DNA from: Aporrectodea caliginosa
Lineage: Eukaryota > Annelida > Clitellata > Crassiclitellata > Lumbricidae
Direction of reading: 5' to 3'
NCBI GenBank assembly: GCA_020284085.1
Contig: JACEVL010000148.1
Span: 448,501 to 512,500 of the forward strand
Length of the DNA stretch: 64,000 bases
Of the stretch, positions 20,753 through 32,104 are shown one piece after another. The position numbers and the translations under genes were made by a program. Position 1 is the first letter of the stretch. Every line of letters begins with the position of its first letter. The notes under the pieces are model-generated. The model was not told the origin of the DNA. It did not search any database and saw only the letters and a list, made by a program, of their open reading frames with translations.

Positions 20753-21212
20753 TCACTCCCTTGGTCTGCGTACAAACACAGAAGCCCAACGAAGCTAACT
20801 GACCCAATTACGGTCCGCATTCAGGACCTGGCTTTATACTGAATCTCTATGAGAAAGAGAGCACGCAATATAGCCTACGCTTCGTGCCAAATTAAGCAAT
20901 CGCGTTTCCATTGCGCTCTTGACAGATGAGACTCCTGATAGAAATGACAGTTAGGTCTACTGTTGTCGATTAAAATTTAATTCCCTTCTGCCAGCACTTG
21001 CAACATGGCACAAAATGCCAACAAAAAGTCGGTTGTTTTCTTTGTGAATTTTCTTTCGTCACATGATTCCCCTTCATGCAACCGGCTGCAACCAGGATAC
21101 AATATTGTAGAAAGGGTCCTGCCACGTTCTACGGTGGAGAAGAATCTCTAAGTGTCATTATAATCGTTAATTTGCATAGCTATTGTTTAAGAGAAACTCC
21201 TCAGAGGCGCTC

Positions 21213-21493
21213 AGAGCTCGAGAGTACGCGTACCCTAAAATAGAATACGTTAAAATACGTACGTACCTTTCAAAAAATAGAATACGCGTACGGTACGTAT
21301 CGTACGCGAACATTTTATTTGTGGTTTACTCGGCGCCCATTGTCAACGTATAAACTGAAAATCTGATAATGAGCAATGATGTGGTTAACGTATTTTTGTA
21401 TTGTTTACGTACCCTAAAATAGGGTACGTTAAAAAACGTACGTACCTTTCAAAAGATAAAATACGTACGGTACGTACCCTCGAGCTTTGGCTC
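21213..21493. mobile_element. GTAC-rich inverted-repeat insertion
   Basis: Left AGAGCTCGAGAGTACGCG and right GTACCCTCGAGCTTTGG form imperfect inverted ends; AGGCGCTC occurs on both sides (21205-21212 and 21494-21501). The interior repeats CGTACGTACC. The flanks match an uninterrupted dispersed repeat at 34812-34885 (GAGAAACTCCTC ... CGATTGAAC/CGGTTGAAC), which supports an insertion here. Confidence 0.55.
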
Positions 21494-21845
21494 AGGCGCT
21501 CCTGAACTGACAAAACTAAACTACGATTGAACGAAATATCTTTCAAACCCTTACAGGCTTGCAGAAAAATTGGCAGACAAAGCACAAGGATGATCGGGGG
21601 TTCTATGTGTATGCGAGGGCCGGTAAATGGAAACATATAATCTGCTCGGGCATCATTCGCTTGCGGATAAACTTGTCGTTTTAAGGAACTCTAAAATTAC
21701 TAATTTAGGTTGACAGTCAGCGCCCGTGAGATAATTATGCTTTGGAGGCGTTGTGTAAATGTTCATTCAGACATCACATAGCACACCACAGTGTAAATGG
21801 TGCAACAGGTTTTCTATTGGCACAGAGCATTCTGAAACTGATTAA

Positions 21846-21911
21846 TTATATATATATATATAATTATATATATATTTATATATGTATGTATATATATATA
21901 TATATATATAC
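21846..21911. repeat. (AT)n microsatellite
   Basis: ATATAT with short ATGT interruptions. Confidence 0.9.
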
Positions 21912-22159
21912 GCAAATGACCGATGCACGTGCAACAACTGATCTAATCTAACGATGTCTCTGAGCGTTCATTCGTGCAATATGTCGACTGGAGCCCCCAC
22001 CCCTTGCTTGGCTCACGTGTGTGCGTGGGCCTGCCACTGGCGGCTCTTCTAGTTACTGTGCATGGCTTTGCTGTTTACTTCTAAATGCCATTAATGACCA
22101 TGTGGCCTTGCCTGATTTGCTTTGCACTTTGAGCGGACCTATATAAATGTCCAATTACC

Positions 22160-22257
22160 ATTACAATTATAACAATTACAATTATTACAATTACAATAAT
22201 TACAATTTCAACAATAATTACAATTACAATAATTACAATTACAATATACGTTTAAAT
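22160..22257. repeat. ACAATT-type simple repeat
   Basis: Runs of TTACAATTACAATAA over about 95 bp. Confidence 0.9.
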
Positions 22258-22629
22258 TTCAAGTCACATGCAGAAATAAACTGTAAAATTTCATCGGGCC
22301 TCGCAGGTGTAGCCTATAGGGCCTAGTATACGTGCGAGTGCGACGTTAACATTATTGACCAGCTATTAAGTAAGAGCAAAGAGAAACAGAAACATATTGG
22401 TTAAAACGCCTGTGCCGGAACTTACGTAAATCGTGGTCCTGGAGTTCTAAGATCTTTCTACTGAAACGTAAGCATCACGAAATCAATCCAAAACACATGA
22501 CAACCTTTTAACTTTCAATTTAAAGTATCATTGGAATTTGGAAATAAGTTACCTATATGCACTGAAAGGATGAAGGGCTGCGATGGCACCAACTGGCCGG
22601 GCATTCTCTCCAAGTGAACTAACTTCGTA

Positions 22630-22730
22630 ATCGTAATAGTAATCGAGCATTTATATAGCGCCACTCAAATGAGAGGCGCTCCCGACTCGGGCCAGTGTCT
22701 TCAGTGTCTTCACTTCCGTGCTTCGCGTTA
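22630..22730 (-). mobile_element. SINE tail (minus)
   Basis: Reverse strand GGGAGCGCCTCTCATTTGAG, TGGCGCTATATAAATG, then ATTACTATTACG. A partial SINE or LINE 3' end. Confidence 0.65.
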
Positions 22731-23049
22731 ACAGTGCCGAGCCTCCACTAGATTATAAAACCTATAGGCCTATGATGCTTTCTATGTTATACAGTGAGCG
22801 ATTGCATGGGGCGCTCAATAGAAACACCTTTTCAGACATTTCTCGTTCTGCGTGCTTCGCTGTAATCCAGCGGACAAGTGTCCAGAGCATGCGCAATGCT
22901 AATGTCAACACAATAACGAGTGGGCGAAACTGTCGCACTGTTTGAGGTATACTTCAGAGACTGTCCTTCTCTCCATAGAACAAAATCCCTCTCCATCTCT
23001 GTATGCCTTCATATTGTATCTATATTCACATTGGCCATTCATAGGGCTC

Positions 23050-23160
23050 ATGATAGTCTAGTGATTAGTGTACTGGACTGTCGGCGAAGAGGTCGGCGGT
23101 TGAAAATCCCACCTTGGCAAAACGTTGTTCGAAGATTTCTGCTGTTCTTGCACCCCTAGT
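23050..23160 (+). mobile_element. tRNA-like SINE head
   Basis: GTCTAGTGATTAGTGTACTGG (A-box-like) and GGCGGTTGAAAATCCCACC (B-box-like with changes). Likely a decayed tRNA-derived SINE. Confidence 0.4.
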
Positions 23161-23269
23161 GAAGTACATCTATCAAATGAGTGCACCATAGCATCTAGTA
23201 ACAATTAGCACCAAATAGATTCACCTGCTAGAGATATCTAATAAGTTCCCACGAACTCTAAACAATAGC

Positions 23270-23430
23270 CTCGAAATCCCTTATCACCCATCCAAAAGTC
23301 GGGTATTGGAATTGTCGGTAAATGCATGGCTTGTGAGTTGTGACCTTAATCCTTGATGTTTTCGACGTGTGCAGCCCATAGTCCATGAGCCCACTGTCGC
23401 CCATATGAAATTTTAGTCGGATAATGATCC
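23270..23430. repeat. Dispersed repeat shared with 29066-29395
   Basis: Contains ATCACCCATCCAAAAGTCGG, CAGCCCATAGTCCATGAGCC and CACTGTCGCCCAT. The same elements occur two or three times at 29066-29395, next to the 54-bp array. Confidence 0.55.
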
Positions 23431-23809
23431 TCGAGGCGCTGACCTGTTAGTACACAACTGATCGGAACGATTGAGCTCATAATATAACGATACCTCGCGT
23501 TGATCACAGCCAAAATCTTATCCAGTACGTGAGCTGTCTGACTTCACGTTGGGAAGACGTATAGGGCCTACACGCTTTCTTTAAGCCAACATTGAGTCAA
23601 GTACCGTAGGCCTATAGAGACTCATGAATCGGGCAGGCTACGTCCCTTATAAGAAAAACAAGAAGTGGCTGGAAAAGGTTGGGATCAATAAAGCTTGTGA
23701 ATTGAAAATAATTGAATTGTTTTTAAGGTGAGGTTTCAAGTTGATTAGGTAGGATATCCATTAGCCGCTCTTTGGTCTGAGTTCCCATAACCAGACAAAT
23801 CCAAATCCC

Positions 23810-24000
23810 ATACAATACAATACAATACAACTTGTATTTATAACGCGTCTTAATAAAACAAAGTCTTACTCAAAGGACGCGTTACAATGTACTTACTAAT
23901 CATATAGTACTTAGAGAAGAGATAAGTTTTAAGTTTAGATTTAAAAATATTAATTGAGGATGATCTTCCATAAGAACTTCCCTCTTAATATTGCTTAAGT
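23810..24000 (-). pseudogene. LINE 3' end
   Basis: Minus strand SYGRSSSINIFKSKLKTYLF followed by TTTATAACGCG-type sequence and (TTGTA)n. FKSKLKTYLF is the usual last block of LINE polymerases. Confidence 0.5.
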
Positions 24001-24624
24001 TAAGATCTATTTACTATTAGCCTATAGCGTACTATAGGCCTATTCCACTGTCGGCAATTGACTCAAAAATGCTCGCCATTTAATCCATTCGTCACAAAGT
24101 TCCATATTCACATCTTTCGAATAAAAACTTAATACTTATGCAAGAAAACCTTCAGCTTGGCGAGGGTAAGGTTGAGCATGCGGCTGATGAATAGCTGTTG
24201 TAGCCTATAGCCTACGTACCTGACGCCGACGCTCGACGGTGATGGGCGGAAGAGGCTATCAACAACCTCACTATCTCAGCAGAGTAAACTGTCGTGGGAA
24301 CCCTAACGGCCTAAGGGAGCTAACGGTCACAAATCTCATAATTGTCTTGGCTGTTGCAAGTGAATAGACTAGACCTATATCGTTTGTTCGCCGTAAAACT
24401 AGCGTGTTTAAACATAATACTACATGTCAGCGATGTAACATTTGAAAACTAAAATAATAGTTATAAGGACAGTATTAGAATGTATAAAATTTTAAAGGTA
24501 GCATTCTAATGGTAGGCCCCTTATTTGTTAAATTTTTAGTAGGACCCACTGGACCCGTGCTTAATCCAGGCCTGCTGTCCAATGACAGGGCTATAAACCA
24601 TAGAGTAGGGGGGGGGGCGGACAC

Positions 24625-24895
24625 TCAGTCATTTCAAGTTGATGTAAAAGTTTCGTTTCAGTGCCAATTTGAAGGTAATGGTCTGTAGATCAATATTTGA
24701 CTGAGGGGGAAACAGTCAGATAAAAAAAATGAAGCGTGGGGGCTCGAAAACCCCTCTGGCCTATGGGAAATATGTGTATTTTCTCCAGTCATTTCCAATG
24801 GATGTATCATGTGAAAGTTTCTTATTGAGTACCAATTTGAAGGTAATGGTCCATCGATCAATATTGGTCCGAGGGGAAAGCATTCAGCTAATACT
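24625..24895. repeat. Diverged two-copy direct repeat, approximately 165 bp
   Basis: AGTCATTTC, CCAATTTGAAGGTAATGGTC and GATCAATATT occur in the same order near 24627-24715 and 24787-24890. Confidence 0.6.
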
Positions 24896-25299
24896 AAGTG
24901 GAAATAAACTTAGCTTGCCAGAAGACCAGAGCGAGATGGAGACCAAGGAGTTGATACCGTGAGTTGTCTTTATGATTACAGCAATTGGAAGGCGGTCGCC
25001 GGAATAGATGGATCTGAGTAAGATGTTTTGAAAAGCTTAGCTGGGACTATAGCTATGGTCTTGAATGAAAAGCCTGAACAGTGATGGGTAATGCAGCTTC
25101 ACAATTTCACATGAAGGTACAGTGAATCATAATTTCCGTTTCAAGCAGGCCTTTTTCGACACTGAAGGTCGGCATTTATTATTAGGCCTACTTTTTAAGC
25201 CTACCAGACAATTAATGTAGGTTCTACAGCAACAAATCTCTTTGACTTTGGAAGAAATGAGACAACGCGTGCCACGAACTTACTTACTTACTTTGCGAA

Positions 25300-25390
25300 C
25301 TGATGACGTAATTTTATAAAAAAACGTCATCTCGCTATTGTTGTTCTGATGACGTCATTTTTGGACCGATTGTTTGTTGCCATGGGAACG
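25300..25390 (+). promoter_or_regulatory. CRE plus RFX X-box-like cluster
   Basis: A full palindromic CRE TGACGTCA (25350-25357), a second TGACGTAA at 25305 and ACGTCAT at 25324, and GTTGCCATGGGAAC (25376-25389), an X-box-like RFX site. Such combinations mark promoters in animals, but no coding exon follows; the 54-bp array starts 380 bp later. Function is inference. Confidence 0.35.
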
Positions 25391-25765
25391 GGTCGACCGC
25401 GCTTTATTTCATTATTTGGAAAATCGACGTGAAGGCGACAAGACGTAGACCTAAAGGCGAACATTTCGAAGAAAAATATCGAAATTCGTCAATCAGAGAA
25501 ACAGAAAGATGAAATTCGACGAAAAACGGTAGGCCATTTCGCGACACAAATCGATAATCGAAAGATCGACACTACGTATAACTGTGAACAGAAGATAATC
25601 GAAAGATTTTATAAGAAAAAATTAATTCGAAATTTGACGAAAAACTGTTCCGTTTGAAGACACAAATCGACCATTAATCCACACGACATTATTATTTCGA
25701 ACAGAAAGGTCGAACTCGAGATCACAAAGAAGCGGAAATCGAATTCAAAGTGCTAAGAATTGTTG

Positions 25766-28700
25766 AACCTTCGGGCTAGAGCTTTTGTAAAGGAGAACCG
25801 AGTGAGGTTATTCCTATAAATCCTTCGGGTTAGAGCTTTTGTAAAGGAGAACCGAGTGAGGTTATTCCTATAAAACCTTCGGGCTAGAGCTTTGTAAAGG
25901 AGAACCGAGTGAGGTTATTCCTATAAATCCTTCGGGTTAGAGCTTTTGTAAAGGAGAACCGAGTGAGGTTATTCCTATAAATCCTTCGGGTTAGAGCTTT
26001 TGTAAAGGAGAACCGAGTGAGGTTATTCCTATAAAACCTTCGGGTTAGAGCTTTTGTAAAGGAGAACCGGAGTGAGGTTATTCCTATAAATCCTTCGGGT
26101 TAGAGCTTTTGTAAAGGAGAACCGAGTGAGGTTATTCCTATAAATCCTTCGGGTTAGAGCTTTTGTAAAGGAGAACCGAGTGAGGTTATTCCTATAAAAC
26201 CTTCGGGTTAGAGCTTTTGTAAAGGAGAACCGAGTGAGGTTATTCCTATAAATGAAACCTTCGGGTTAGAGCTTTGTAAAGGAGAACCGAGTGAGGTTAT
26301 CCCTATAAAACCTTCGGGTTAGAGCTTTTGTAAAGGAGAACCGAGTGAGGTTATTCCTATAAAACCTTCGGGTTAGAGCTTTTGTGAAGGAGAACCCTGA
26401 GTGAGGTTATTATAAACCTTTCGGGTTAGAGCTTTTGTAAGGAAAACCGAGGTGAGGTTATTCCTATAAAACCTTCGGGTTAGAGCTTTTGTAAAGGAGA
26501 ACCGAGTGAGGTTATTCCTATAAATCCTTCGGGTTAGAGCTTTTGTAAAGGAGAACCGAGTGAGGTTATTCCTATAAATCCTTCGGGTTAGAGCTTTTGT
26601 AAAGGAGAACCGAGTGAGGTTATTCCAATAAAACCTTCGGGTTAGAGCTTTTTGTAAAGGAGAACCGAGTGAGGTTATTCCTATAAAACCTTCGGGTTAG
26701 AGCTTTTGTAAAGGAGAACCGAGTGAGGTTATTCCTATAAAACCTTCGGGTTAGAGCTTTTGTAAAGGAGAACCGAGTGAGGTTATTCCTATAAAACCTT
26801 CGGGTTAGAGCTTTGTAAGGAGAACCGAGTGAGGCTATTCCTATTAAACCTTCGGGTTAGAGCATTTTGTAAAGGAGAACCGAGTGAGGTTATTCCTATA
26901 AAACCTTCGGGTTAGAGCTTTTGTAAGGAGAACCGAGTGAGGTTATTCCTATAAAACCTTCGGGTTAGAGCTTTTGTAAAGGAGAACCGAGTGAGGTTAT
27001 TCCTATGAAACCTTCGGGTTAGAGCTTTTGTAAAGGAGAACCGAGTGATATTATTCCTATAAAACCTTCGGGTTAGAGCTTTTGTAAAGGAGAACCGAGT
27101 GAGGTTATTCCTATAAAACCTTCGGGTTAGAGCTTTTGTAAAGGAGAACCGAGTGAGGTTATTCCTATATGAAACCTTCGGGTTAGAGCTTTTGTAAAGG
27201 AGAACCGAGTGAGGTTATTCCTATAAAACCTTCGGGTTAGAGCTTTTGTAAAGGAGAACCGAGTGAGGTTATTCCCTATAAAACCTTCGGGTTAGAGCTT
27301 TTGTAAAGGAGAACCGAGTGAGGTTATTCCTATAAAACCTACGGGTTAGAGCTTTTGTAAAGGAGAACCGAGTGAGGTTATTCCTATGAAACCTTCGGGT
27401 TAGAGCTTTTGTAAAGGAGAACCGAGTGAGGTTATTCCTATGAAACCTTCGGGTTAGTGCTTTTGTAAAGGAGAACCGAGTGAGGTTATTCCTATGAAAC
27501 CTTACGGGTTAGAGCTTTTGTAAAGGAGAACCGAGTGAGGTTATTCCTATGAAAACCTTCGGGTTAGAGCTTTTGTAAAGGAGAACCGAGTGAGGTTATT
27601 CCTATGAAACCTTCGGGTTAGTGCTTTTGTAAAGGAGAACCGAGTGAGGTTATTCCTACGAAACCTTCGGGTTAGAGCTTTTGTAAAGGAGAACCGAGTG
27701 AGGTTATTCCTATGAAACCTTCGGGTTAGAGCTTTTGTAAAGGAGAACCGAGTGAGGTTATTCCTATGAAACCTTCGGGTTAGAGCTTTTGTAAAGGAGA
27801 ACCGAGTGAGGTTATTCCTATAAAACCTTCGGGTTAGAGCTTTTGTAAAGGAGAACCGAGTGAGGTTATTCCTATAAAACCTTCGGGTTAGAGCTTTTGT
27901 AAAGGAGAACCGAGTGAGGTTATTCCTATAAAACCTTCGGGTTAGAGCTTTTTGTAAAGGAGAACCGAGTGAGGTTATTCCCTATGAAACCTTCGGGTTA
28001 GAGCTTTTGTAAAGGAGAACCGAGTGAGGTTATTCCTATGAAACCTATACGGGTTAGAGCTTTTGTAAAGGAGAACCGAGTGAGGTTATTCCTTGAATAG
28101 AAATGAAACCTTCGGGTTAGTGCTTTTGTAAAGGAGAACCGAGTGAGGTTATTCCTATAAAACCTTCCGGGTTAGAGCTTTTGTAAAGGAGAACCGAGTG
28201 AGGTTATTCCTATAAAACCTTCGGGTTAGTGCTTTTGTAAAGGAGAACCGAGTGAGGTTATTCGTATAAAACCTTCGGGTTAGAGCTTTTGTAAAGGAGA
28301 ACCGAGTGAGGTTATTCCTATAAAACCTACGGGTTAGAGCGTTTGTAAAGGAGAACCGAGTGAGGTTATTCCTATAAAACCTTCGGGTTAGAGCTTTTGT
28401 AAAGGAGAACCGAGTGAGGTTATTCCTATGAAACCTTCGGGTTAGAGCTTTTGTAAAGGAGAACCGAGTGAGGTTATTCCTATGAAACCTTCGGGTTAGA
28501 GCTTTTGTAAAGGAGAACCGAGTGAGGTTATTCCTATAAAACCTTCGGGTTAGAGCTTTTGTAAAAGGAGAACCGAGTGAGGTTATTCCTATAAAACCTT
28601 CGGGTTAGAGCTTTTGTAAAGGAGAACCGAGTGAGGTTATTCCTATGAAACCTTCGGGTAAGAGCTTTTGTAAAGGAGAACCGAGTGAGGTTATTCCTAT

Positions 28701-29065
28701 AAAACCTTCGGGTTAGAGCTTTTGTAAAGGAGAACCGAGTGAGGTTATTCCTATGAAACCTTCGGGTTAGAGCTTTTTGTAAAGGAGAACCGGGTGAGGT
28801 TATTCCTATAAAACCTTCGGGTTAGAGCTTTTGTAAAGGAGAACTGAGTGAGGTTATTCCTATAAAACCTTCGGGTTAGAGCTTTTATAAAGGAGAACCG
28901 AGTGAGGCTATTCCTATGAAACCTACGGGTTAGAGCTTTTGTAAAGGGGAACCGAGTGAGGTTCTTCCTATGAAACCTTCGAGTTAGAGCTTTTGTAAAG
29001 GAGAACCGAGTGAGGTTATTCCTATGAAACCTACGGGTTAGAGCTTTTGTAAATGAGAACCGAGT
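25766..29065. repeat. 54-bp tandem array (about 61 copies) with hairpin-forming unit
   Basis: The unit contains AACCTTCGGGTT, AGAGCTTTTGTAAAG, GGAGAACC, GAGTGA, GGTTATTCC and TATAA in that order. Each unit can form AACC(TTCG)GGTT, CTTT(TGT)AAAG and GGAGAACC(GAGTGA)GGTT-A-TTCC. Copies are over 90% alike; most changes are in the junction (TATAAATCC, TATAAAACC, TATGAAACC), with runs of one variant in neighbouring copies as expected from local expansion. Stops occur in all frames, so there is no coding potential. No hammerhead core is visible. Confidence 0.97.
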
Positions 29066-29395
29066 CCACTTAGGCTATCGCCCATCCAAATATCGGACGT
29101 CGCAAACGTCGCTTAATGGTCATCAGGCCGAAGTGGACTCATGGTGGGCAGCCCAAGCCCACGAGCCCACTTATCTCCCACCAAAAGTCGGATTTTGGAA
29201 ATGTCATTTAATGGGCTTCTGATCTCAATCATAGATGGGTTAGATGTGGGCAGACCAAGCCCATGAGCCCACTTGTCTTCAACATAATATTTTAATCCTC
29301 ACCTCGTGCCCAGATGGGGCTGATATGAGCTAGTCCAAGCCCATGAGCCCATACAAAAATTAGATGGGCTCTATATGGGCATGCTGGGATGGAGG
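29066..29395. repeat. Diverged repeats with CCCATGAGCCCAC
   Basis: CAAGCCCA(T/C)GAGCCCA recurs at about 29150, 29260 and 29338, and CCATCCAAATATCGG / CCACCAAAAGTCGG precede. Related to 23270-23430. Confidence 0.6.
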
Positions 29396-29429
29396 CCTAC
29401 GGCCGCCTACCAGTATTAGTTGTAGTAGC

Positions 29430-29585
29430 AGTAGTAACAAGGATCTTAGAGTCACATCTTTGGTAGAAGCAGTTGTTGTTGTTGCTGCTGTTCTTGTAGC
29501 TGCAGCAGCAGCAGCAGTAGCAGTAGTAGGCTAGTAGGCCTAACACTGGTAACAGAAGTAAGTAGCCTCTAATAGTAGACTAGAG
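29430..29585. repeat. Paralogous segment, copy 1 (with CAG/GTT triplets)
   Basis: AGAGTCACATCTTTGGTAGA, GCAGTTGTTGTTGTTGCTGC, a CAG triplet run, and GAAGTAAGTAGCC...TAGTAGACTAGAG. The same order is at 32105-32400, where a LINE tail interrupts it. Confidence 0.75.
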
Positions 29586-29670
29586 GATCCTGAGTGGCCG
29601 AGTGGGTTGGTAGCCTGCTCGTCACGCCGGCGCCTCTGGTTCGCTTCCCGGTCGGGTCGGTTTATCAGAG
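29585..29670 (+). mobile_element. tRNA-like SINE head
   Basis: TGGCCGAGTGGGTTGGTAGCC resembles a Ser/Leu-type D-arm with A box; GGTTCGCTTCCCGG resembles a B box. No full cloverleaf assigned. A second A-box-like GCGGTGGTTTAGGGGTA lies at 29767. Confidence 0.4.
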
Positions 29671-29904
29671 ATTAATTTCTCGGATCTTTACTGCGGGTGG
29701 CTCGGTCGCATTATAAACGTGGAGTACAATACAACACACAATACAACACATCACAATACAACTGGGGCGCGGTGGTTTAGGGGTATGTTCGGTGCCTTGC
29801 CATAGGCGTAAACTTGTCGAAAATATTGGGGGGGCCCACGACCTCGAGTGGCCCACACAGACAGTTAGGCCTAGGAGGCGAATGGCGTACAGATGCGTCG
29901 GTAT

Positions 29905-30294
29905 CCGGACAATTTCCTCCGGACATTTTCCCCCGGACATTATTCCCCCGAACAGTAAGTAGGTAACTCTACCATTGTCAATGATAACTATCATTAATCC
30001 AAATTCTATTGAAGTAAGGACCTTCTTTCATCAATATAACTTCCATTTAAGCAAAAAAATTCTTTCATCAATCCAATTTCTAGTTAAACACAGAATTTTC
30101 TTCATAAATTCAGCTTATATTTAAGAATAGAATTTCTTTCGTCAATCCAACTTCTTTTTAACCATAGAATTTGTTTCCTCAATCCAGCTTCTATTTAAGA
30201 AAAATAATTTCTTTCATCAATCCAACTTCTACTGAAGTAGAGAATTATTTTCATCAGTCCAACTTCTGGGGGAAACGTCCGGGGGGATTGTCCG
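29905..30294. mobile_element. CCGGACA-ended element with 47-bp tandem repeats
   Basis: Left CCGGACAATTTCCTCCGGAC and right GTCCGGGGGGATTGTCCG are imperfect inverted ends; GGACATT...CCCCC is repeated just inside. The interior is about seven diverged copies of a 45-50-bp unit (TTTCTTTCATCAATCCAACT, TCTATTTAAG). No obvious target duplication. Confidence 0.55.
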
Positions 30295-30458
30295 CTGCGT
30301 TAACTATTTAAGCGTTCGAATCAAGAAAGGGTCCAGAGATAATGTTAATATTATTATTTTAATATTTCGAGTATTGCTATGTAGGTCCAGAGTCTGCCAA
30401 CGATATTTCTAAGGTCATGACCTAACGGTTCAGGCCTTGTGCACCAGCCACGGCAGTC

Positions 30459-30640
30459 CAGTGGCGGCGCCAGACATTTTTGCAACCAGGGCATGACCAG
30501 GGCTATCATGCAAGTAACCAGTGCAATTTAGGCCCCAAATAAAATCTGCAGGGAAAAAATTCTGGCAGGGCAACGACCAGGGCAAAGCCTTTTTTACCAG
30601 GGCATTTGCCCTTGATTGCCCTGGTGTAGTGTCGCCACTG
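30459..30640 (+). mobile_element. Non-autonomous hAT element
   Basis: CAGTGGCGGCGCCAGACA at the left and GTAGTGTCGCCACTG at the right; flanks CGGCAGTC (30451-30458) and CGGCAGCC (30641-30648) match 7 of 8. Same family as 18499-18678 in opposite orientation. Confidence 0.9.
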
Positions 30641-31011
30641 CGGCAGCCAGGTCCAGCCTGCATCCCAGGCATGTCAGCCCCAGCGCCTTGAGCGTCCCTT
30701 TGTAGGGTTAAAGGTCGGGCAGACGGAGCTAGTCTGTCTGAGCGTTCTTTGGCGCTATTGCCCTCAGTGCCCTCCAGTTGCCCTCCTCAAATGCACACGT
30801 ATGGCAGTGCACAGCTACTTACATGTTGCTTTGTCAAAAGCTGTGTCAAAATGTCGAACAATGGAGACAGTAGGCCTACTTATTTTAAAACTCGAGGTTT
30901 ATTTTCCGAAGATTACTTCCTCTAGCAAGTGTTTGTGACTCTAACCAACACTGAAGTAGTATGAATGCAAACAGAAAAAAGTTTCAAAAAACAAAGCAAT
31001 AATTTCGTTAA

Positions 31012-31341
31012 TTATGCAAACAATTTCGAACCATGTCTAGCTAATTCAGCTGTCCTTGGCAGTTCTGTAGCTTTGTCCAGTGCTCCATTTTTGCCCGACT
31101 TCAACCAACTAACATACTTCTCGGCATTCCACAGCGCGAGAGGTGGACCATTTATACCAATCATTAGTAAGTCATCTACAGAGGTCACGATCAACCTGTT
31201 CCTTTTTAACAGTGCTGTCACACTCTGTTTTCTAACACTGCACCACCACTGTTCTTTAAAATAGCACATTCTACTACAATATCGGTCAGTGCACATTCTA
31301 CTACAATATCGGTCAGTAGGCCTACGAGATATCTCATTCAC
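31012..31341 (-). pseudogene. Possible hAT transposase C-terminal relic
   Basis: The minus-strand frame has VDDLLMIGINGPPLALWNAE, KYVSWLKSGKNGALDKA and RTAELARHGSKLF. LMxIxxNGPxxxxxxAxxxVxxW resembles the C terminus of a KIAA1586-like hAT family. A separate minus frame upstream (31398-31490) begins MSLLKSGFSRKKRFDDIEE and could be the matching N terminus. Ends and target duplication were not found. Confidence 0.4.
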
Positions 31342-32104
31342 ACTTACCAGCTAGGCCATGATTCATCAACCTTCTCAGCTTCACTGTCACATCGTCTTTA
31401 TTTAGTTGTCGCAGTTTCAGTTTCTTCATAACATTCTTCAATATCATCAAATCGCTTTTTGCGCGAAAATCCACTCTTAAGTAAACTCATTTTACGTGGC
31501 AATTGATAAAAGCCTTGTTTATAAGTCTTGCGAATCCAAAAGAAGCCGCAGCAAGACGCTGCAAGTTTATAGCAGAGATATACGGAAATAGAACTGCGGC
31601 AGCGATTGGCCCTATATGGGACATTGATACGGTATATATGCATATATATTGATACGTATATAATATATGTATGTATGTTTGTATGTATATATATATTATA
31701 TGTAGGCTACCGGAAAGACATCTGTTGTTCGGAAGATGCTGTGGCTAACCGTTGACCCCGGGGATAAGAGCGAAGCCCATATAGGCCAAACCGTGGTCCA
31801 CGGGCTAACACATGTTGGAAGTCTTTGGATGCACGCGAAAATCAAGATACATTGAGCCGCTGAAGGCTAATTGGGAGGGGGAGAGTTTAACTTGACCCGC
31901 CCAAGGCTGCTGCATGGACGGCGTCCAGGCTGTGGTGGTCAAATTAGTGGCAGGGCCAGGACGGTGTTCAGCCTTGAAAATAAGTTAAAAGGCTCCGTCC
32001 ATGACCGTCCATTCACACTTTAAGCCCTGAGTTTAGCGAAAAAATATATTACTATTGGGGGGGCTCAAAGCCTGGGCAGGCCTGGAGCCTCAATTATTAG
32101 GGGG

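Noticed and set aside
25766..29065. Hammerhead or other self-cleaving ribozyme in the 54-bp unit
   Set aside because: No CTGATGA...GAAA core or known cleavage motif is visible, only stems.
25766..29065. CRISPR-like array
   Set aside because: No unique spacers; head-to-tail units in a eukaryotic genome.
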